This document shows positions 26,275 through 35,217 of a DNA stretch of 64,000 nucleotides, in pieces (the stretch's first letter is position 1; every line of letters begins with the position of its first letter). Below the pieces are notes generated by a model. It was given only the letters and a program-made list of their open reading frames with translations. It was not told where the DNA came from and did no database searches. The translations under genes were made by a program, and so were the position numbers. Source of the stretch: Ignavibacteria bacterium (lineage in GTDB: Bacteria > Bacteroidota > Ignavibacteria > Tepidaquicellales > Tepidaquicellaceae); NCBI GenBank assembly GCA_016719565.1, contig JADJYU010000003.1, positions 708,545-772,544 on the forward strand, read 5' to 3'.

Positions 26275-27207
26275 TTAGGAAATTTCTTCACCGGCTTTTT
26301 TTAAATTTCTCTGCCATCCCTTGTATTTGGTTCTCTTCACTGGCGTTCCGTTAAATGTATTATTAAAATCATCTTCGCTTAAGCCGTTCAGTTCGTCGTA
26401 AGTTTTATTGAAATGTCCCGGTGACGGATAGAAATTTTCATCATTAGTAAAAAATTTGTTTCTCGTGAACGGACATACTTCCTGACAAATATCACAGCCG
26501 AATATCCATCCGTTCAGATTTAAATCTGCGGGAATATCTCCTCTGTTTTCAATGGTCTGATAAGATATGCATAAGTTTGAATCGATATTATAATCTTTAA
26601 ATAGCGCTCCCGTCGGACAGGCTTCAATGCATAAGTTGCAAGAACCGCACAGATCTTCAACCGGCTTATCATAATTCAGTTCTCTGTTTATAAAGATCGT
26701 CGCTATAAAAAAATAACTTCCGAATTCTTTATTTATTACGTTTGTATTTTTCCCTATCCATCCTATACCGGATCTCTGAGCCCAGACCTTGTCCATCACA
26801 GGTCCGTCGTCTATATAGGATTTTGTTCTGATATCGGTCTCAAGTTTTTCAATTTCCATGCAAAGCTGTTTCAGTTTCTTTTTCAGTATCTTATGGTAAT
26901 CTCTTTTTCCCCATGCGTATCTTGAGATCTTAGGTATCTGAATATTTTCATTATGCTCCGCAGGAGTGTCATAAAAATAAGCAAGCGAGATCACGCTTTT
27001 GACATCTTCAAGAATTAAAGACGGGTCTCTTCTTTTTTCAAAGCTGTTATGCATCCACTGCATCCCTGCGTTCAATCCTTTGTCCAGCCACATTCTCAGA
27101 AAGCCGGATTCTTCCTTAAGTATTTCATACCCGGAAAAACCTGTTTTTATAAATCCCGCCTCCGCGCACATTTGCTTTATTGCAATTGAAAGTCTGTCAT
27201 TCAGCAT
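26275..27207 (-). CDS. queG: Epoxyqueuosine reductase QueG
   Basis: This protein of about 310 residues carries out the last step of queuosine biosynthesis, reducing epoxyqueuosine in tRNA with cobalamin and two [4Fe-4S] clusters. It contains SRYAWGKRDYH, the DDGPVMDKVWAQRSGIGWIGKN block typical of QueG, and the cluster motifs CGSCNLCIEACPTGA and CDICQEVCPF. Several starts are in frame (27249, 27216, 27213, 27207). I chose 27207 (MLNDRLSIAIK) because the earlier ones add a low-complexity leader that overlaps the Rieske gene further. No other queuosine gene is in the window. Confidence 0.92.
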   Translation of the reverse strand: MLNDRLSIAIKQMCAEAGFIKTGFSGYEILKEESGFLRMWLDKGLNAGMQWMHNSFEKRRDPSLILEDVKSVISLAYFYDTPAEHNENIQIPKISRYAWGKRDYHKILKKKLKQLCMEIEKLETDIRTKSYIDDGPVMDKVWAQRSGIGWIGKNTNVINKEFGSYFFIATIFINRELNYDKPVEDLCGSCNLCIEACPTGALFKDYNIDSNLCISYQTIENRGDIPADLNLNGWIFGCDICQEVCPFTRNKFFTNDENFYPSPGHFNKTYDELNGLSEDDFNNTFNGTPVKRTKYKGWQRNLKKAGEEIS

Positions 27208-27574
27208 CTGCATCATTTTTTTTAAGATCAGTATCAAATTTAAAATCAAACCGTTTTTCCTCAGGGATTTTCACAAACAAATAATCGCCTTCCGTCCTGT
27301 GTTCAAACGTCCTGAGCCTGCAGCCCTGCTTTGTCGGCTGCTCGCCTGTCTTTATGTTGAATCTGAATCCGTGAACCGGACATGAAATATACCCCTCTTC
27401 TATGTAACCGTCATACATCTGCGAAGTGTGATTGTGAGGACATATATTATCCACTACATAGATCTCCCCGTCCGCTTTAAATACAGCTATCTCATTCTCG
27501 TCGTCGAGTTCAAACCGCCTGCCTTTCCTGTTATAGATTTCTGATACTTTGCAGATCTTTTTGTAATTTTCCAT
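27197..27574 (-). CDS. Rieske [2Fe-2S] ferredoxin-like protein
   Basis: This 125-residue soluble Rieske protein has both ligand pairs: Cys45-Pro-His47 in ICPHNHT and Cys65-x2-His68 in SCPVHGFRF. There is no transmembrane or Tat segment, so it resembles the small ferredoxin of dioxygenase or nitrite-reductase-like systems. The C-terminal 45 residues extend past the typical Rieske fold. It overlaps queG by about 11 bp and could supply electrons to a neighbouring redox enzyme, though that is inference. Confidence 0.86.
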   Translation of the reverse strand: MENYKKICKVSEIYNRKGRRFELDDENEIAVFKADGEIYVVDNICPHNHTSQMYDGYIEEGYISCPVHGFRFNIKTGEQPTKQGCRLRTFEHRTEGDYLFVKIPEEKRFDFKFDTDLKKNDADAE

Positions 27575-27670
27575 TTAATAATATTGAGTAATAATAAGCA
27601 GATTATTATTTAAATAAAGTTTAAAAGTTTGACCGTTGTACCCCCGTTTGTATCCATTGAGACAGCATGT

Positions 27671-27784
27671 CCGAAAACATTTGAAATTACCTCAAAGGCT
27701 CGAAGGCTTAAAGTTAAAATTTTTAAAAACAATATTCTTCGAGCCTTTGAGTCTTTGAGGTAGGCAGAAAGAGTTTGTTTTCGG
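27671..27784. repeat. Nested inverted repeat
   Basis: The inner perfect 15-bp stem CTCAAAGGCTCGAAG (27691-27705) pairs with 27737-27751 around a 31-nt loop. The outer 8-bp arms CCGAAAAC (27671-27678) pair with 27777-27784. The right arm carries an extra CAAAG repeat. A fragment reading GCCTTTGAGGCAGAC recurs at about 28657. No T-run follows. Confidence 0.6.
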
Positions 27785-27871
27785 AAAGTCTGCTACTGCC
27801 GGGGATTTCTCAAAAAAAGTATCTTAAGTTCAGCTTAACTTTATTGGTTATATATGATTTACTGTGGAAAT

Positions 27872-28207
27872 ATTTTGAATACCAATTCTGCCGCTAAGGT
27901 TTGAAAATGTTTTAAAAAAACAAAACAAAATGGTTGTCATTCCCGCGTGCTCCTGGCGGGAATCCAGTCATAAAACGTACTCATTTTAACAAATTCGAAT
28001 CAAGCAGATCTTCCGTTCATCCGATTTCAAAAAACAAATTATTCTATTCAGGATTTTCCTTTCAATCAATGTATTCATATAGTCATTATTTAAAATTCCT
28101 GATTGGATTCCCGCCAGGAGCACGCGGGAATGACAAATGTATTTTTTAAATTTGTGAAAATATATTTCAAAATATTAAATGAGACCCACTGCAATTCATA
28201 TAGAACC
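27872..28207. mobile_element. Dispersed 336-bp repeat with a 203-bp core and 33-bp perfect terminal inverted repeats (copy 1)
   Basis: The core runs 27934-28136 and is bounded by perfect 33-bp inverted repeats beginning TTGTCATTCCCGCG. Flanking sequence (from ATTTTGAATACCAATTCTGC to CTGCAATTCATATAGAACC) is shared with the second full copy at 42467-42799. The 71-codon ORF inside is an artefact of the inverted repeats. This looks like a non-autonomous, MITE- or REP-like element. The ATTCCCGC...GCGGGAAT motif is widespread in bacterial repeats. Confidence 0.7.
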
Positions 28208-28256
28208 ACTTTAATTTAAATACCTAATGTTTTGGACTGATGTATGTATTTCCCCC

Positions 28257-28289
28257 GGCGGAGTCTCCCGCTCTTTGGGACTCCGACGG
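28257..28289. repeat. Solitary hairpin-B-family repeat
   Basis: A single GGCGGAGTC...GACTCCGACGG palindrome preceded by CCCCC, the same family as the hairpins at 20.3-21.7 kb and 33.2-33.8 kb. It has no partner and no leader duplication. Confidence 0.6.
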
Positions 28290-28327
28290 TATAGCAACTA
28301 ATGGTATCTGTTAAACTATCTATTATG

Positions 28328-28470
28328 ACCGCCTTTGAAAAATTGCCGAAAGAATTCATAATCAATTGCGTCAATAAAATTTCCCTGTCCGAGAAATTTG
28401 CGCAGCAAATTTTGAGTTGGAAATTTTATAGCAATTGTGCAATGAATTCCGGCAATTTTGCAACAGCGGA
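28328..28470. repeat. Long imperfect inverted-repeat element (copy 1)
   Basis: AATTGCCGAAAGAATTCATA near 28341 pairs imperfectly with a reverse-complement stretch ending near 28459, giving a long hairpin of about 120 bp. A second copy lies at 35218-35362 and a left-end fragment at about 28617-28655. The following CTCAAAAGAAAGAA segment (about 28499-28513) also recurs near 35427 and, inverted, near 42230. The 82-codon ORF spanning it is not a gene. Confidence 0.6.
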
Positions 28471-28690
28471 GATTTTTCTTTGGTTCTTTCTTTTGATCTC
28501 TCAAAAGAAAGAACGTAAAGTGCAGCTTATCTCTAATTTACATACCTAATAATACAGGTAGCTGCGCCAAACTTAATACAATTTTTAATTTAATCTTCAA
28601 AACTTTTTAGCATAACCGCCTTTGAAATATTGCCGAAAGAATTCATAAGCAATTGCGCCTTTGAGGCAGACATTAAGAGTTTGTTTAACA

Positions 28691-28731
28691 TAAAAAAAAC
28701 TTCTCACCGGTTTACCCAATGAGAAGTTTTT
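28691..28731 (-). terminator. Rho-independent terminator of the pnp-STAS unit
   Basis: A 12-bp perfect stem AAAAACTTCTCA/TGAGAAGTTTTT (28695-28706, 28720-28731) with a 13-nt loop, followed on the minus strand by further T. It lies 20 bp downstream of the STAS stop. Confidence 0.85.
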
Positions 28732-28751
28732 ATATAGTAAAGATAGGAATG

Positions 28752-29057
28752 TTATTTTATTTCAAAGACTCTGTCAAGTCTTGCGATCTTCATAAGTTCT
28801 TCAACGTTTTTATTTACATTTATCAGCATGAGTTTTCTGTTCTTATCCCTTTCTATTCTTTCTGAAAAAAGAAGTACGGATAATCCCGAGCTGTCACACT
28901 TTGTAACGTCTTTAAGATCAATGATGAACTGATTAGTGATCTCCTTCTGCAGAAATACCAGCTCTGTTTTCAATTGAGCCGCAATACTCTGATCAAGCGA
29001 TTTAGCTTCCAGTTTGAATATTGTCTTGTCTTCCTGCTTGTCTATTTCAAATTTCAT
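28752..29057 (-). CDS. STAS-domain anti-sigma-factor antagonist-like protein
   Basis: This 101-residue single STAS domain has the SpoIIAA-type phosphorylation-site region CDSSGLSVLLF (Ser56/Ser57). Such proteins bind kinase/anti-sigma partners in a phosphorylation-dependent way. No kinase or phosphatase partner gene is adjacent. Its ATG overlaps the pnp stop by 1 nt (TAATG), so it is co-translated with pnp, an unusual neighbour. Confidence 0.86.
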   Translation of the reverse strand: MKFEIDKQEDKTIFKLEAKSLDQSIAAQLKTELVFLQKEITNQFIIDLKDVTKCDSSGLSVLLFSERIERDKNRKLMLINVNKNVEELMKIARLDRVFEIK

Positions 29058-31170
29058 TATGCGTTTTCCTTTGGTTTAACCGGCGCAGGTTCTTTCGGTA
29101 ACAAGATCTTTCTGCTTAATTTTAATTTTCCGGAATCATCTATTCCAAGCAGTTTCACCTGAACCTTCTGACCGAATTTTAAAACGTCCTCTACTTTGAG
29201 AACTCTCTTGTTGTCAATTTCTGAAATGTGAAGAAGTCCTTCCTTACCCGGAAGTATTTCTATAAACGCTCCGAAATCTTTTATTCCTTTCACAGTGCCG
29301 TCGTAGATCTTTCCTATTTCAGGAACTTCAGTAAGTCCTGCGATCATTTTTCTTGCGATCTCCGCCTGCGTATGATCCACAGCCGCGATCGTTACTTTAC
29401 CTTCATCGTCAATATCGATCTCCGCTCCGGATTCAGCTATAATGCTTCTGATAGTCTTTCCTCCCGGTCCGATCACTGCTCCTATCATATCTCTCGGAAC
29501 CATCATAGAATAAAGGTGCGGTGCATATCTTGAAATGGATTCTCTTGCTGTGGTCAGTGTTCCGCTCATCACATTCAGAATATGAAGTCTTCCTTCCTTT
29601 GCCTGATTAAGAGCCTGCTCCATTACATCAAAAGAAATTCCCCTGATCTTAATGTCCATCTGAATTGCAGTAATGCCGTCGGCTGTACCTGCAACTTTGA
29701 AATCCATATCTCCGAAGTGATCCTCATCACCGAGTATATCCGAAAGTATGGCGACCTTATCATTTTCTTTAATAAGTCCCATTGCAATTCCCGCAACAGG
29801 TTTTTTCAATTTCACGCCGGCATCCATTAACGCAAGCGAACCCGCGCAGACAGTTGCCATTGATGATGAACCGTTTGATTCAAGTATGTCTGAAACTATT
29901 CTTATTGAATATGGAAAATCATCGTCATTCGGCAGTAAATTTTTAAGCGATCTTTCAGCAAGATTTCCGTGACCGATCTCTCTTCTTCCCGGTCCGGGTC
30001 TGCCGCCGACTTCTCCCGTACTGAACGGAGGGAAGTTATAGTGCAGCATAAATCTTTTAGTTGTCATTTCTTTCAAACCTTCTATCATCTGCTCGTCTCT
30101 TTTTGTGCCAAGCGTTACTGTCGTAAGACTCTGCGTCTGACCTCTTGTAAAAAGCGCTGAACCGTGTGTCCTCGGTAAAATTCCGACTTCACAGGTAATG
30201 TCCCTGATATCCGTAAATCCTCTTCCGTCAAGTCTTTTGCTTCCGTCAAGCGCCATTGCTCTCAGTATATCATACTGTATATCATGAATAATATTTCCGA
30301 TCTTTTTTCCTGCTCAGGATATTTTTCCGTAAGCGCGGTTACAGCTTTATCAAATATCTCTCTGTTCTTAAGACTTCTTTCCTCTTTTGATAATACAGTA
30401 TGCGTTACGTTTTTAATATCATCGGCGCAAAGAGCTGTTACTTCTGCTGTAATTTCAGAATCATCTTCTTCCGGAAGAAGTTCTCTTTTGGTTTTTCCGC
30501 ATTCTGCGGCAAACTCAAGCTGGAATGTGCAAAGCTCTGCAATGAATTTATGTCCGAATTTAATTGCATCTATAATTTCAGATTCGGAGATCTCTCTGGC
30601 TTCACCTTCCACCATCATTATCGAATCAACTGTTCCGGCAATGGTAATATCAAAATCACCTTCTTCGATCTGCTTGTGAGTTGGATTTACTATGAACTCA
30701 CCATTGATGCGCGTTACTCTTACTTCAGAGATCGGCGTGTCAAATGGAATGTCGGAAATTAGTAATGCAGCTGAACCACCGGTAGCGGCTAATACATCAG
30801 TATCGTTTTCTCCGTCTGAAGAATACACCGAACATAAAAGCTGAACTTCATTAAAAAAACCTTCCGGGAACATTGGTCTTATCGGTCTGTCTATTAATCT
30901 TGAAGAAAGTATTTCTTTCTCAGTAGGTCTTCCTTCCCTTTTAAAAAATCCTCCGGGTATCTTTCCGGCTGACGCTGTCTTTTCCCTGTAATCAACTGTC
31001 AGTGGGAAAAAATCCTGACCGGGTTTTGCAGTGTCTGCTGCTGTAACTGTACACAGTACATAATTATCACCGACTGAAACCCATACCGCTCCGTTAGCCT
31101 GTTTTGCAAGCTTTCCTGACTCAAGTGTTAACGTTTTCCCGCCAATTTCTATACTTTTTGTAATTGTCAT
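29057..31170 (-). CDS. pnp: Polyribonucleotide nucleotidyltransferase (PNPase), single-base frameshift
   Basis: Two frames join into a protein of about 704 residues, the normal PNPase length. Frame 1 (31170 to about 30305) holds the first RNase PH domain (GGFFKREGRPTEKEILSSRLIDRPIRPMFP) and the start of the helical linker. Frame 2 resumes KIGNIIHDIQYDILRAMALDG, then the second RNase PH domain (HYNFPPFSTGEVGG, GRREIGHGNLAERSL), the KH domain (IGPGGKTIRSI) and the S1 domain (GTVKGIKDFGAFIEILPGKEGLLHISE). The shift lies at an A6 run (plus-strand T6, 30303-30308) where seven A restore the frame. PNPase degrades and tails RNA; linkage to rpsO upstream is the classical rpsO-pnp order. Confidence 0.9.
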
Positions 31171-31182
31171 TTATTCAATATA

Positions 31183-31456
31183 TTATTTTCTTATCTCTAA
31201 TTCTTTTATGATAGTTCTGTATCTCTGAACATCTTTGTTCTCCAGATATCTTAAAAGTTTTCTTCTCTTACCGACCATCTTAAGCAATCCTCTTCTTGAG
31301 TGATTGTCTTTTTTTATGTTTGTTGAAATGGTCTGCTGACAGTTCATTAATCCTCTTTGTGAGAATTGCAACCTGAACTTCAGGCTTTCCGGAATCCTTA
31401 TCGGAATTTCCGAATTTTGTTACTAACTCCTGCTTCTTTTCTTTTGATAAAGGCAT
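31183..31456 (-). CDS. rpsO: 30S ribosomal protein S15, single-base frameshift
   Basis: The N-terminal part MPLSKEKKQELVTKFG starts at ATG 31456. The C-terminal part DNHSRRGLLKMVGKRRKLL ends at 31183. They are in different frames. At the junction HKK-DNHSRRG an A7 run (plus-strand T7, 31309-31315) replaces the six A needed; removing one A gives a 90-residue S15, the normal size. S15 binds 16S rRNA helices 20-22. Because it is a core ribosomal protein in the conserved rpsO-pnp pair, the indel is most simply an error in the sequence. Confidence 0.88.
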
Positions 31457-31477
31457 TTCTGTTTATTTGATTTTTTA

Positions 31478-32422
31478 TTAATTAATTTTTAATCTTGAAA
31501 ATATTTCTTCTGTTTTTAATTTGTCATTTGCCATCTGATCTTTTAACTCATTCACATTGTCAAATTTCTTTTCATCACGGATATACTCAGTAAACTTTAT
31601 CTTAATTTTACTGCCGTATATTTCCCTGTCAAAGTCAAACAGGTTTACTTCAATCTTGATCGATTCATTATCAGTTACCGTCGGGTTTTTACCAATGCTC
31701 ATCATTCCGAAATATTCAGTCCCGTCCGTTTCCGCTGTGACCGCATATACTCCTATCGCAGGGATCAGTTTAAATTCGCTGTCCGGTTTAATGTTCGCAG
31801 TGGGATATCCCAGCTCTCTTCCTAATTTTTTTCCTTTGACGACTTCACCTGACAGAGTATATTCACTCCCGAGAAGCGCCGCGGCTTTTATAGTCTCTCC
31901 GGATTCGAGCAAATGTCTAATCGCCGTGCTGCTGACATGCTCTCCTTCAGGTTTATACTCTTCTACTTTGTCAATATTAAAATCATATTCTTTTGAAAGT
32001 TCAGTCAGAGTATCAAAGTTACCTTCCCTGTTCTTTCCGAACATATGATCATAACCCAGGATCAGATCACTCATACCGATCTTCTTTATGAGATAATTCA
32101 CATAAAATTCCTCAGCTTTTGTTTCTGAAAATTCTTTTGTGAAATTGATCACATAAGTTATGTCAATACCGAGATCTCTGAATATCTCAAGCTTTTCATC
32201 AAGAGTGGTAAGTATCTTAATATCTTTCCCGCGGTTTTTTAAAACTATCTGCGGATGAGGCTCAAATGTGATAAGAACGCTTCGGTAATTTTTTGAAGTC
32301 TTTACTGAATTTATTTTATCTATGATCTTCCTGTGTCCTAGATGAACACCGTCAAAAGTACCGACTGTTACAGCAGTCTTCCGGTCAAAATTGAAATCAT
32401 TTATATCCCTGATGATCTTCAA
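31478..32422 (-). CDS. ribF: Bifunctional riboflavin kinase/FAD synthetase
   Basis: This 314-residue RibF makes FMN and then FAD. The N-terminal FAD synthetase nucleotidyltransferase has the GTFDGVHLGH motif (21-30) with HLGH and the SSTAIR block. The C-terminal riboflavin kinase domain has GKKLGRELGYPTANI and a conserved NPTVT...E. Length matches the family. It lies 21 bp upstream of rpsO on the same strand; ribF next to rpsO-pnp is a common arrangement in bacteria. Confidence 0.94.
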   Translation of the reverse strand: MKIIRDINDFNFDRKTAVTVGTFDGVHLGHRKIIDKINSVKTSKNYRSVLITFEPHPQIVLKNRGKDIKILTTLDEKLEIFRDLGIDITYVINFTKEFSETKAEEFYVNYLIKKIGMSDLILGYDHMFGKNREGNFDTLTELSKEYDFNIDKVEEYKPEGEHVSSTAIRHLLESGETIKAAALLGSEYTLSGEVVKGKKLGRELGYPTANIKPDSEFKLIPAIGVYAVTAETDGTEYFGMMSIGKNPTVTDNESIKIEVNLFDFDREIYGSKIKIKFTEYIRDEKKFDNVNELKDQMANDKLKTEEIFSRLKIN

Positions 32423-32497
32423 AGCTGATTAATCAAATGATTATTGATCAGTGTAAAGCGGAAAACTGAAGACATACTCAGCATAGGAATTATTAAT

Positions 32498-32983
32498 TTA
32501 ACCTAAAGCCTCAACAGCTTCTTTCAGCTTGTCAAAATTAACCTGAACTCCGGGGTTTTCGGTGATCTCCATATATGTTATTTCACCTTCTTTGTTGATC
32601 AGCACTACTGCTCTCTTTGCTGTTTCTTTCTGCTCGTGAGCAAATACATCGTGCACAAGTCCTAACTTTGTAATGACTTCCCTGTTAAAATCCGAAAGCA
32701 AAGGATATTTGATACCCTTTGTTTTTGCAAATTCCTTCTGTACAAAAGTACCGTCTGTACTTATTCCGAACACTTCAAGATCTTTTGATGCAAAATCACC
32801 GAGCGAGTCGGAGATAGTACAGTTCTGCTCTGAGCAGACTCCCGTAAATGCCATAGGAAAAAATACGAGCAGTACGTTTTTCTTTCCTTTGAAATCGCTT
32901 ATGGAATATTTTTTAAGTTCGTCTGTATGTGAGAATGAATTCAATGAAAATTCCGGGATCATATCCCCTGTTTTTATAGTCAT
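32498..32983 (-). CDS. Peroxiredoxin (AhpC/TSA family, AhpE-like)
   Basis: This 161-residue thiol peroxidase has the active-site pattern P-x3-T-x2-C as FFPMAFTGVC (Pro43, Thr47, Cys50 peroxidatic). Cys55 five residues later might act as a resolving cysteine. TDGTFVQKEFAKTKG and the C-terminal GVQVNFDKL match the AhpE subgroup. No signal peptide, so cytosolic. It reduces H2O2 or organic hydroperoxides using thiol donors such as thioredoxin. Confidence 0.9.
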   Translation of the reverse strand: MTIKTGDMIPEFSLNSFSHTDELKKYSISDFKGKKNVLLVFFPMAFTGVCSEQNCTISDSLGDFASKDLEVFGISTDGTFVQKEFAKTKGIKYPLLSDFNREVITKLGLVHDVFAHEQKETAKRAVVLINKEGEITYMEITENPGVQVNFDKLKEAVEALG

Positions 32984-33157
32984 AATTTAATTTAATATTG
33001 TTTTTTACCGGTTTTAAGAATTGAAAAGATAAGCATTTGAGTTTTTATTAACAATCCGAATTTATTATCCGGAGGCGTGTGTGGAATCGGCTGTGTCGGT
33101 TATGTTGAAATAAAAAGCGGGTAATTTGGGGAATCAATTTCCACTGTACCTATTTCC

Positions 33158-34080
33158 CCTGGCGGAGTCTCCTGCTCTTTGGGACTCCGCCAGTTTTTCT
33201 CCCCAAGCGAAGTCTCCTGTTCTTTGGACTCCGTCGGAAGAAAAATATGATAATTAATCATTGAACATTAATAATTGATAATTGACTAAACCGCGTAGCG
33301 GTGTGTGTGTCGAAGTCTCCTGCTCTTTGGGACTCCGCCAAGAGAAAACTATGATAATTAATCATTGAACATTAATAATTGATAATTGACTAAACCGCGT
33401 AGCGGTGTGTCGAAGTCTCCTGCTCTTTGGGACTCCGTCCGGAGAAAACTATGATAATTAATCATTGATCATTAATAATTGACTAAACTGCGTAGCGGTG
33501 TAATCTTTGTAGAAAGAATTACAATTAAATTAATAAACAGCGTAGCTGTGACATTTTTTCTTTTTATACCGTTCGGGTTACTTAACAGCGTATATGGTTC
33601 ATCTTTGAAAAAAATAAATTATGATTTGACGTTTAAAAAATATATTGATCATTCATAATTAATCATTGATCATTAATAATTGATAATTGACACAACCGCG
33701 TAGCGATGTAATCTTTGTAGAAAAAATTATAATTAAATTAATAAACAGCGTAGCTGTGACATTTTCTTTTTCTCCTGGCGTAGTCTTCTGCTCTTTGGGA
33801 CTCCGCCCGGAGAAAACTATGATAATTAATCATTGATCATTAATAATTGATAATTGACTTAACCGCGTAGCGGTGAAATCTTTGTAGAAAAATATATGAT
33901 TAAATTAACAAACAGCGTAGCTGTGACATTTTTTCTTTTTATACCACTCGGGTTACTTAACTGCGTATGTGATTTCATCTTGGTGAAAATAAATTATGAT
34001 TTGACGTTTTAAAATATTGATCAATCATAATTAATCATTAATAATTGATAATTGACTAAACCGCGTAAAAGAATATTATC
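33158..34080. repeat. Composite tandem and interspersed repeat field
   Basis: The field is built from four modules: hairpin-B palindromes (CTCCTGCTCTTTGGGACTCC type, near 33161, 33312, 33412 and 33780), an AT-rich self-complementary block (AATTAATCATTGA...AATTGATAATTGA), small ACCGC-GTA-GCGGT hairpins and CAGC-GTA-GCTG hairpins. GAAGTCTCC modules at 33209, 33312 and 33412 recur with a period of 100-103 bp. Larger modules (CAGCGTAGCTGTGACATTTT) recur near 33538, 33746 and 33912. No coding sequence is supported. Confidence 0.7.
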
Positions 34081-34287
34081 TGCTGAATTCCCGATTCCGG
34101 AATCATCGATTTGAAAATGTCCCGGCTTGTTTCTTTTGGTACTGGTTATTTCAATTATTTGAATTTTATTTCAGTTGATCTTAATTTTTCTTGTTTCTTC
34201 TTATTTTTTATTGCCTCTGTTCCGTTTTTTTGTGAAATATTTTTCACTTTTTAATTTTTTTTTCCTTTTTCAGAAAATTTATTTACC

Positions 34288-34739
34288 TTCACAAGATATT
34301 TCTTTACATTCACAGGATATTTCTTAACTTTCACAAAACTTTTCTTTACTTACACCGGACATTTCTTTAAATTCACAAAACATTCCTTAACATTCACAGG
34401 ACATTTCCTGACTTTCAACTGACTTTCTTAACTTTCACAAAACATTTCTAAACATTCACAGGACACTTCCTGACTTTCACAAAATATTTCTTAACACTCA
34501 CAGGGCATTTCCCGATTTTCAACTGATATTTCTTCACTTTCACAGGACATTTCCTGACTTTCAAGAGACATTTCTTCCCGTTTACTGAAAATTGCTTCAC
34601 TTACACAACTCTTCGTTTCGCATTCATAACTCTTCGTTTCGCATTTTACCTTCTTCGCATCGCATTTTCCTTTCTTCATTTTGCATATTACTTTCTTCAT
34701 TTTGCATTCGCCTTTCTTTATTTCATTTTCAGTTTTCAT
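34288..34739 (-). pseudogene. Degenerate 21-nt (heptapeptide) minisatellite, possibly a decayed repeat-protein gene
   Basis: About 21 consecutive units of 21 nt can be followed. On the minus strand ATG 34739 opens an 82-codon frame in which units read as heptads with a recurrent Cys and Lys/Glu (KKVICKM, KKGKCDA, KKVKCET, KSYECET, MSCESEE). The same heptad pattern continues in frame past the stop at 34491 (EC-stop-EIFC ESQEVSC ECLEMFC) until a 20-nt unit breaks phase. This suggests a decayed low-complexity gene, or a non-coding minisatellite that merely keeps a multiple-of-three period. No known family is recognised. Confidence 0.45.
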
Positions 34740-35217
34740 TTTGCAACTTCTCCTTTTCTTTTTTCAGTTATCAGATCTCTTTATCAGGTATCCACAGCGC
34801 TTTATTAAGAATTTGCAGTCCTTTGTTTAATTTGTCCGCCTCTTCGCATCACATTCTTCATTCTTCATTTGATTTCACGCTTTCTTTTCACTGTGTTGCT
34901 GTTTCTTTTTATCAGACTCTGCATTCTCTGTTTTAGTTTCAGGTTTCTTCTTTTCTGATTCATATTCCTTAAATTAAATTCTCCTTATTATGTGAGAATC
35001 TTTAAATTTCATTTTCCTTAGTTCCTCTCTTTATTATATTAGACAGGCAAATTTTCCAAACGTTCCCCAAAATTGCATTTCCGCTCTGTTTTTGATGAAT
35101 TACTTAGGGATGTTCTCGCCGGCTAAAAAATACAGCAATTAATAGGGTTAATTACGAATTGAGAAATTCTGAGAAATTGGACGACAACTTCGTTCTGATG
35201 AACTAATTAGTATATCC
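34740..35217. other. Non-coding or decayed sequence
   Basis: This is T-rich on the plus strand. On the minus strand a Lys/Glu-rich stretch (EYESEKKKPETKTENAES) can be read between about 34890 and 34970 but has no start codon in frame, so it may be the decayed upstream part of the heptad-repeat region. Nothing else is recognisable. Confidence 0.35.

Noticed and set aside
27934..28549. ORFs of 71 and 82 codons inside inverted repeats
   Set aside because: They follow the arms of inverted-repeat elements, recur wherever the element occurs and show no protein-like features.
30303..31315. Programmed ribosomal frameshifting in pnp and rpsO
   Set aside because: The zero-frame phase at the pnp A6 run does not match an X XXY YYZ slippery heptamer. 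The two genes would also need shifts in opposite directions. A sequence error is simpler.
33158..34740. Possible CRISPR array in the repeat field and the 21-nt minisatellite
   Set aside because: Repeats are degenerate and contiguous without unique spacers of constant length; no cas genes.
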